NCBI GenBank assembly: GCA_902768125.1
Contig: CACXKA010000022.1
Coordinates: 1-38,827, forward strand
Direction of reading: 5' to 3'
Source: an uncultured Bacteroidales bacterium
GTDB taxonomy: Bacteria > Bacteroidota > Bacteroidia > Bacteroidales > Bacteroidaceae
DNA: 38,827 bases
The notes beneath the pieces were generated by a model. That model searched no databases. It was not told the DNA's origin and was given only the letters and a program-made list of their open reading frames with translations. The translations under genes were made by a program, and so were the position numbers. Of this stretch, positions 35,293 through 38,827 are shown piece after piece (the stretch's first letter is position 1; the number at the start of each line of letters is the position of its first letter).

Positions 35293-35508
35293 TTATTTGA
35301 CAAATTCAGGGAGATAGATGCCATCCGTGCCTGTCGGAGCCATTGAAGCATCAAACCTCGTCCAAGCAATAGTGAAGATGCTAAAATACTTCGATTCATT
35401 AAAATACCAAGCCCCACTGTCAGCCTTCGTATTCAGGCTCACAATCAGCAGGCACACCAGCAAGAACAGGCGTACCAGTAGGTTAGTTTGATTGTTTTTC
35501 TTTCTCAT
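35293..35508 (-). CDS. Small exported protein, first gene of the fimbrillin-like operon (71 aa)
   Basis: I do not recognise this protein. A basic N-terminus (MRKKNNQTN) leads into a hydrophobic signal-like helix (LLVRLFLLVCLLIVSLNTKA), leaving about 42 mature residues rich in aromatics (SGAWYFNESKYFSIFTIAWT) and ending GTDGIYLPEFVK. It has the operon's promoter directly upstream and is 15 bases from the next start. It could be a small envelope protein or a secreted peptide. Confidence 0.6.
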   Translation of the reverse strand: MRKKNNQTNLLVRLFLLVCLLIVSLNTKADSGAWYFNESKYFSIFTIAWTRFDASMAPTGTDGIYLPEFVK

Positions 35509-35551
35509 AGTAATATGGTGTATTAGTTATTATTTTTCATGAAAACCACTA

Positions 35552-35580
35552 CAAAGATACAATTTTTTCCCTAAACTCCA
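35552..35580 (-). promoter_or_regulatory. Promoter of the fimbrillin-like operon
   Basis: -7 TATCTTTG (35552-35559) on the minus strand, with a TTG about 20 bases upstream. The leader to the ATG at 35508 would be about 37 bases. Confidence 0.55.
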
Positions 35581-35642
35581 ACAAAAAAATTCATTTATTT
35601 TCACTTTTCCCACAAAAAAACATGTTTTTGAAATATACTCTC

Positions 35643-35796
35643 TATCTTTGCAACAATTCTCCGCCAGTAAGTGGCCTTGAACCCTGTCTCCAGAAGATCT
35701 CATTGAAGTCTTCTGATTTTTATTATATCCCTACCAAATTTTCCTCATTATTTTTACATATAACAAGGAGAGACCCCGTTTGGAGCCTCTCCTTTT
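35643..35796 (+). ncRNA. Possible small RNA between a -7-like box and a terminator
   Basis: TATCTTTG at 35643-35650 on the plus strand has no -33 element at the normal distance. About 110 bases downstream is a hairpin, AAGGAGAG (35765-35772) pairing with CTCTCCTT (35787-35794), with a TTTTCTTT tail on the plus strand. A small inner hairpin (AGAAGA/TCTTCT, 35691-35713) lies between. No reading frame of note. The hairpin may instead just terminate the minus-strand gene that ends 5 bases away. Confidence 0.22.
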
Positions 35797-35800
35797 CTTT
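35765..35800. terminator. Hairpin terminator next to the P5-like gene
   Basis: Eight-base stem AAGGAGAG/CTCTCCTT around a 14-base loop, with TTTTCTTT following on the plus strand and TTGTTAT on the minus strand. The only adjacent gene is on the minus strand. Confidence 0.6.
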
Positions 35801-36158
35801 ATCCGAACGCCAGTTCATAGCCTTTCCTTATCTCTTCCCTCCTAATCAGGTCGGCACACCCTACCCCATTTTCCACCAGCGCCATTGCTCGGACGAGTTC
35901 GCAAGCCCAGTAGGCATCATCGTCTTGGAGGCTGCCGATGTTCAGGATGAAACACCGTTCGATGATGGTGCGGATGGTCGTTCGGTGGTACTTCACTCGG
36001 TACGTCCTCAGCAGTCGGAAGGCAGCTCTGTAGCCCCACTCCATCGCCTTGAACTGATAAAAACTCTTGTCGTTCTGCACTGGGAGCAGACCCTGCCATT
36101 GATCCTTGCTCCTGCGGATATTCAACGGATTACAATTTCTAATTCCTCTTGGTATCAT
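35799..36158 (-). CDS. P5-like structural/lysozyme-like protein of mobile cassettes
   Basis: 119 residues. It begins MIPRGIRNCNPLNIRRSKDQ and continues with DKSFYQFKAMEWGYRAAFRLLRTY. This resembles proteins annotated in Bacteroidales as structural protein P5 (a PRD1-type name), which have a small lysozyme-like fold and recur in mobile islands. The region after TIRTIIERC, where relatives usually have a W-x-P-P-x-E-N-x-T segment, is divergent (CFILNIGSLQDDDAYW), so activity may be lost. I chose the ATG at 36158 over one at 36182 because the family starts at this motif. It follows the DUF3987 gene on the same strand after an octamer array. Confidence 0.65.
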   Translation of the reverse strand: MIPRGIRNCNPLNIRRSKDQWQGLLPVQNDKSFYQFKAMEWGYRAAFRLLRTYRVKYHRTTIRTIIERCFILNIGSLQDDDAYWACELVRAMALVENGVGCADLIRREEIRKGYELAFG

Positions 36159-36167
36159 AAGCCTTAT

Positions 36168-36203
36168 TTTTAACTGTAACACTGTAACGCTGTAACGCTA
36201 AAC
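36168..36203. repeat. Octanucleotide array (CTGTAACR)
   Basis: Units CTGTAACA, CTGTAACG, CTGTAACG and CTAAAC between the P5-like start and the DUF3987 stop codon. The array overlaps the end of the DUF3987 reading frame. Confidence 0.65.
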
Positions 36204-38459
36204 ATGAATCTTTTGTTTATATTCCTTCGTCTTGCAATATCTGTCACTAATGTTATCGAATACAATGTAGCCTCTTTTTGTCCAGACACGCAAGGTGCTG
36301 TCACCGTTTCCACTCTTTCCCTGACTCTGCCTCATCAGATGATATTGCTCCTTCGAGAACTCATCGGGCAGTAACTCCAGTAAGTTCTGTGGTCCTGATT
36401 GGCGTTGCATCTCAACCTCCTCACGCAATTCCTTCTCCAACTGCTGACCAAAGTACAGCATCTTGCACCAGAGGTTGTACTGCTGCGTCCAGCGCACAAA
36501 GTCGGCAATCTCCTTGCTCCACTTATACCCGTGCGCCACATACAGCACCATTCCTTTGAGCCACGCAATCACATTCGCACGATATGAGAGCACCCTGTAC
36601 GCCTCAGAGTCGTAGAGCTTCACGGCATCTTCGTTCTCCTGCTTCATGTCGAGCGACAGCTTCTTTGCCTGCGGACACTCTATCAATCCGTTGGCAGCCT
36701 CCAGTCGGTCGATGTAGGGCTTCAGTTCCTCCGCAAAGGTTTGGTCGTAGATGCCCAAGATGGGAGGTGTGTCCTCGTCCTCTTCATTGCGGATGATAGT
36801 CGAGATGTCCAGTCGGCTCAGGGTTCCGTCATTCACCATCCTGCACAGGAATTTCTTAGCATTTGGCGGAGTCGTTGATGCGTTAAAGTTCCACCTCAAG
36901 GGGGCAATTCCTGATACCGAATCAGCACCTACACGCTCCTGACCAGCGTCGGAGTTGTCAAATGCCTTACGAATCAGCAGACCCACCTCATCGACCGTTC
37001 CCTTCGACGTCACCTTCTTCAGCGCCTCAATCTCATCAACGATGGTATAGATAAAACGCTGACCATTATTATGAGCGTCAATGATACGCTGGTTAAAGAC
37101 TGCATCAGTCAGATTATCAATGAGCATCTGAATGCAGATGTCCGTTGGTCTCGGGTCTTTCTTCTGCTTCGCACCCGGGTTCTTCTGCTTCCACTCAGCC
37201 TCTCGCTGACGGTTCGGGATGTCACGCTGCTTGATGTCCTCCATGATGTACTCAATCGGCTTCTTGATGGTGCCCTTGCCGATACTCTGCCGACCGATCA
37301 GGATGTTCATGAAAGTCGCCTCATGCTCCACATTGTCCCAGTAGCGGAACTTCACTCCGTGCAGGTGGGCACCCAGTGCAGGGAACACCGCATTCGCCAC
37401 AGCCGCCTTGTAGAACCAGGGCACATTCTTCGTCAGCAGCTTCACCAATGGAGGCAGCCGTTTCGGCATCGGTGGCGGTGTGGTCAGTGTGCCGCCACAA
37501 GCCTTCACAGCTGAAGCCGATTTCAGCGCATTCAGCACCTGTCTGAGTCGGTATGGCATTCCCTTCTTCGGCTCCTTCAGCGCATTCTCAATGGTCTTGC
37601 GCCATTCAGCCACATCCTCCTGCCTTTCCGTGCCCCAATAGTTCGGAATGATCTGCATCATCTTCTCCAACGAGTAGCCACAGATGCTGCGAATCGTCAC
37701 CGCCAGCTCGAAGGTCAGCACATTCCTGTCACCATCCACAGGCACCTTTCCCTCGTTGAACAGTTCCCAGTACTTCGCCACGATGTCAGAATACAGGATA
37801 CCGTTGTAGTCTTTGGAGGTTGGAGATTTGAGATTTGAGGTTGGAGGTTTAGGAGTACCGTCGTTGACTCCTTGAACCTTTGAACCTTGAACCTCTTGAA
37901 CCTTTGAACCTTGAACTTCTTGCCCCCCTTGAACCTCTTTCACTTCAAACACAGCATCATCCAAATAGATCAACTCTGCTTCCGTGGTCGTGAAAAACAC
38001 CCTTGTAATGTCCTTTGCTGCCTTGTCGAACTCCACACCCAGCACCTCGCTTGCCCATTTCAGGTTTTCCTCCTGAGTCAGTTCAGGCTTGCGCTTGAAC
38101 ACCAGATGATAGCCCGCACCTCGTGCACTCAGTTCCAGCATCAGCAAGCCCAGTTCCTCCTTCTTCGCAAGGATGCGCTTCTTCACAGCCTCCATTTCAT
38201 CAGCAGCGATGTGGTCGATGTCCATGCCCACGCTGCTGCTCATCCTCTTGCTGCCCTTCAGCGCACCGTCCTCGTTAGGCAGACAACTGTAGTTCATCTG
38301 GATCAGTTGGCTTTTCTGCTCCTCCTTGCCCTGACGAACAGCCTTCAGCACTTGGCGTTGCCTCACCGTGTTGCGACGGCTCAGGTACTCCTCTCTGTTA
38401 TGAATGGGGCGCATGAATTTTGCGCCACCATCCTTCTGATATACTTCAAATACACTCAT
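36198..38459 (-). CDS. VirE/BT4734-like and DUF3987-like protein of a mobile island
   Basis: 753 residues. The N-terminal part (about 1-175) resembles the BT4734/VirE N-terminal primase-like domain (GMDIDHI, LELSARGAGYHLVFKRK). Residues 178-216 are a low-complexity linker encoded by short tandem repeats (QEVQGSKVQEVQGSKVQGV). A PriCT-like helical region follows (about 220-310). The C-terminal part (about 310-730) is DUF3987-like, with a P-loop-like GRQSIGKGT and a Walker-B-like YTIVDEIEAL. Such proteins combine primase and helicase-like parts and are common in Bacteroidales mobile elements and phage-derived islands; the exact role is unproven. A truncated relative lies at 553-1007. Its neighbours are the P5-like gene downstream and a small gene upstream. 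Confidence 0.8.
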   Translation of the reverse strand: MSVFEVYQKDGGAKFMRPIHNREEYLSRRNTVRQRQVLKAVRQGKEEQKSQLIQMNYSCLPNEDGALKGSKRMSSSVGMDIDHIAADEMEAVKKRILAKKEELGLLMLELSARGAGYHLVFKRKPELTQEENLKWASEVLGVEFDKAAKDITRVFFTTTEAELIYLDDAVFEVKEVQGGQEVQGSKVQEVQGSKVQGVNDGTPKPPTSNLKSPTSKDYNGILYSDIVAKYWELFNEGKVPVDGDRNVLTFELAVTIRSICGYSLEKMMQIIPNYWGTERQEDVAEWRKTIENALKEPKKGMPYRLRQVLNALKSASAVKACGGTLTTPPPMPKRLPPLVKLLTKNVPWFYKAAVANAVFPALGAHLHGVKFRYWDNVEHEATFMNILIGRQSIGKGTIKKPIEYIMEDIKQRDIPNRQREAEWKQKNPGAKQKKDPRPTDICIQMLIDNLTDAVFNQRIIDAHNNGQRFIYTIVDEIEALKKVTSKGTVDEVGLLIRKAFDNSDAGQERVGADSVSGIAPLRWNFNASTTPPNAKKFLCRMVNDGTLSRLDISTIIRNEEDEDTPPILGIYDQTFAEELKPYIDRLEAANGLIECPQAKKLSLDMKQENEDAVKLYDSEAYRVLSYRANVIAWLKGMVLYVAHGYKWSKEIADFVRWTQQYNLWCKMLYFGQQLEKELREEVEMQRQSGPQNLLELLPDEFSKEQYHLMRQSQGKSGNGDSTLRVWTKRGYIVFDNISDRYCKTKEYKQKIHV
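37812..37920. repeat. Two short tandem arrays inside the DUF3987 gene
   Basis: 37812-37851 is a heptamer array of the GAGGTTG/GAGATTT family (as at 4384). 37869-37920 consists of CTTGAAC/CTTTGAAC units of 7-9 bases (as at 34139). Both are in frame and encode the linker between the primase-like and DUF3987-like parts. Confidence 0.85.
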
Positions 38460-38462
38460 AAT

Positions 38463-38530
38463 GTTATTTACAATTTGACGATTTACTATTTACGATTTGA
38501 TGAAAACCTCAAATCTCTAACCGCTAAACT
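38463..38530. repeat. Degenerate heptamer array upstream of the DUF3987 gene
   Basis: Units CGATTTA, CTATTTA and CGATTTG (about 38478-38500), then CCTCAAATCTCT and CTAACCGCTAAAC. The stop codon of the upstream small gene lies inside the array, so its last residues (VRDLRFSSNRK) are repeat-encoded. Confidence 0.6.
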
Positions 38531-38827
38531 TTTAATCACTTTATTAGCAATCACACTTGCCTGTCTCACCAGCTCCTTGGGCAGCTCGTCAAGGAGTTGC
38601 TCTGGCAGCGAGAAGTAGAAGTAGTACCTGCCATCCTGACCGTGCGACAGCGAGCTGTTGTCCTCGCGGAAAATCGCCTGGTTCCTCACTCGCTTGGGCA
38701 GTTCCGTGATGTACACATTGCCGTCACGCATGATCTGCACCTTACACTTGCCGGTGAAAGCCTCCAGATGCACGTCCTCGCAGCACTCGAAATCCGCTGT
38801 CCTGAGTCCGTCCTCCGTCTGACCGAA
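38486..38827 (-). CDS. Hypothetical mobile-cassette protein, 5' end outside window
   Basis: The frame is open to the right edge, so the true start lies outside; at least 113 residues are present. The visible start reads FGQTEDGLRTADFECCEDVH and is followed by LEAFTGKCKVQIMRDGNVYIT. The middle has a positively charged and aromatic stretch (RYYFYFSLPEQLLDELP). No family is recognised. It directly precedes the VirE/DUF3987 gene on the same strand and probably belongs to the same cassette. A GTG at 38773 could start a shorter version, but the coding-like sequence continues upstream of it. Confidence 0.65.
   Translation of the reverse strand, partial: FGQTEDGLRTADFECCEDVHLEAFTGKCKVQIMRDGNVYITELPKRVRNQAIFREDNSSLSHGQDGRYYFYFSLPEQLLDELPKELVRQASVIANKVIKSLAVRDLRFSSNRK

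Noticed and set aside
34207-35508. Considered as a complete fimbrial operon
   Set aside because: Only one fimbrillin-like lipoprotein is present; no anchor, tip or regulatory fimbrial genes can be seen.
35640-35720. Possible tRNA-like sequence in the gap before the P5-like gene
   Set aside because: No cloverleaf with a T-loop GTTCRA and matching acceptor stem could be formed.
35799-38827. Right-end cassette considered as a prophage
   Set aside because: No capsid, tail, portal, terminase or integrase genes are in the window; only a P5-like protein and a VirE/DUF3987 protein, which are also common in non-phage islands.

Overview
The window looks like a chromosome segment of a Bacteroidales bacterium, most like Prevotella and its relatives. 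Three things point there: repeated promoters of the Bacteroidetes type (TTTG, 18-21 bases, TAnnTTTG); lipoproteins with acidic residues right after the lipobox cysteine, resembling the Bacteroidetes surface-export signal; and family-typical genes (DPE2-like malQ, DUF5715, COG2509 oxidoreductase, VirE/DUF3987 and HU-like mobile-island genes). I infer this from sequence patterns only; no search was run.

Layout. 1-1540: remains of a mobile cassette, with the first codons of an HU-like gene running off the left edge, a truncated DUF3987 relic, inverted arrays of short repeats and two or three operator-like dyads. 1685-5345: a DPE2-like 4-alpha-glucanotransferase and a DUF5715 protein (M15-peptidase-like). 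5404-12801 (minus): a tightly packed operon of a giant double histidine kinase, a sodium:solute symporter and an orphan C5 DNA methyltransferase. 12965-15885 (minus): COG2509 oxidoreductase and a MATE transporter, coupled by an ATGA overlap. 15955-21093 (plus): housekeeping run dnaX, trmB, Mrp/ApbC and an RluA-type pseudouridine synthase. 21101-24651 (minus): phosphoglucomutase/phosphomannomutase and an exported C69 dipeptidase. 24790-27506 (minus): ECF sigma factor, candidate anti-sigma factor and an exported protein of unknown function.

27670-34028 is the most unusual part. Two predicted lipoproteins carry the head domain of CCA-adding enzyme/poly(A) polymerase, one of them twice, so there are three exported copies. 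A 5'-nucleotidase-like lipoprotein lies between the two genes. All three copies keep the catalytic DxD pair and the GG-VRD motif, but all three have lost the E and R of the EDxxR nucleotide-selecting motif. Each copy sits between extra N- and C-terminal modules that I do not know from cytoplasmic CCA enzymes. I infer a surface or periplasmic nucleotide or nucleic-acid system; its function is unknown.

34207-35508 (minus) encodes two small proteins and a fimbrillin-like lipoprotein. 35799-38827 (minus) is a second mobile-island-type cassette: a P5/lysozyme-like protein, a full-length VirE/DUF3987 protein related to the relic at the left end, and an edge-truncated small gene.

Scattered through the window are at least a dozen arrays of 7-8-base tandem repeats of different sequence. 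Most are intergenic; three lie in frame inside coding sequences.
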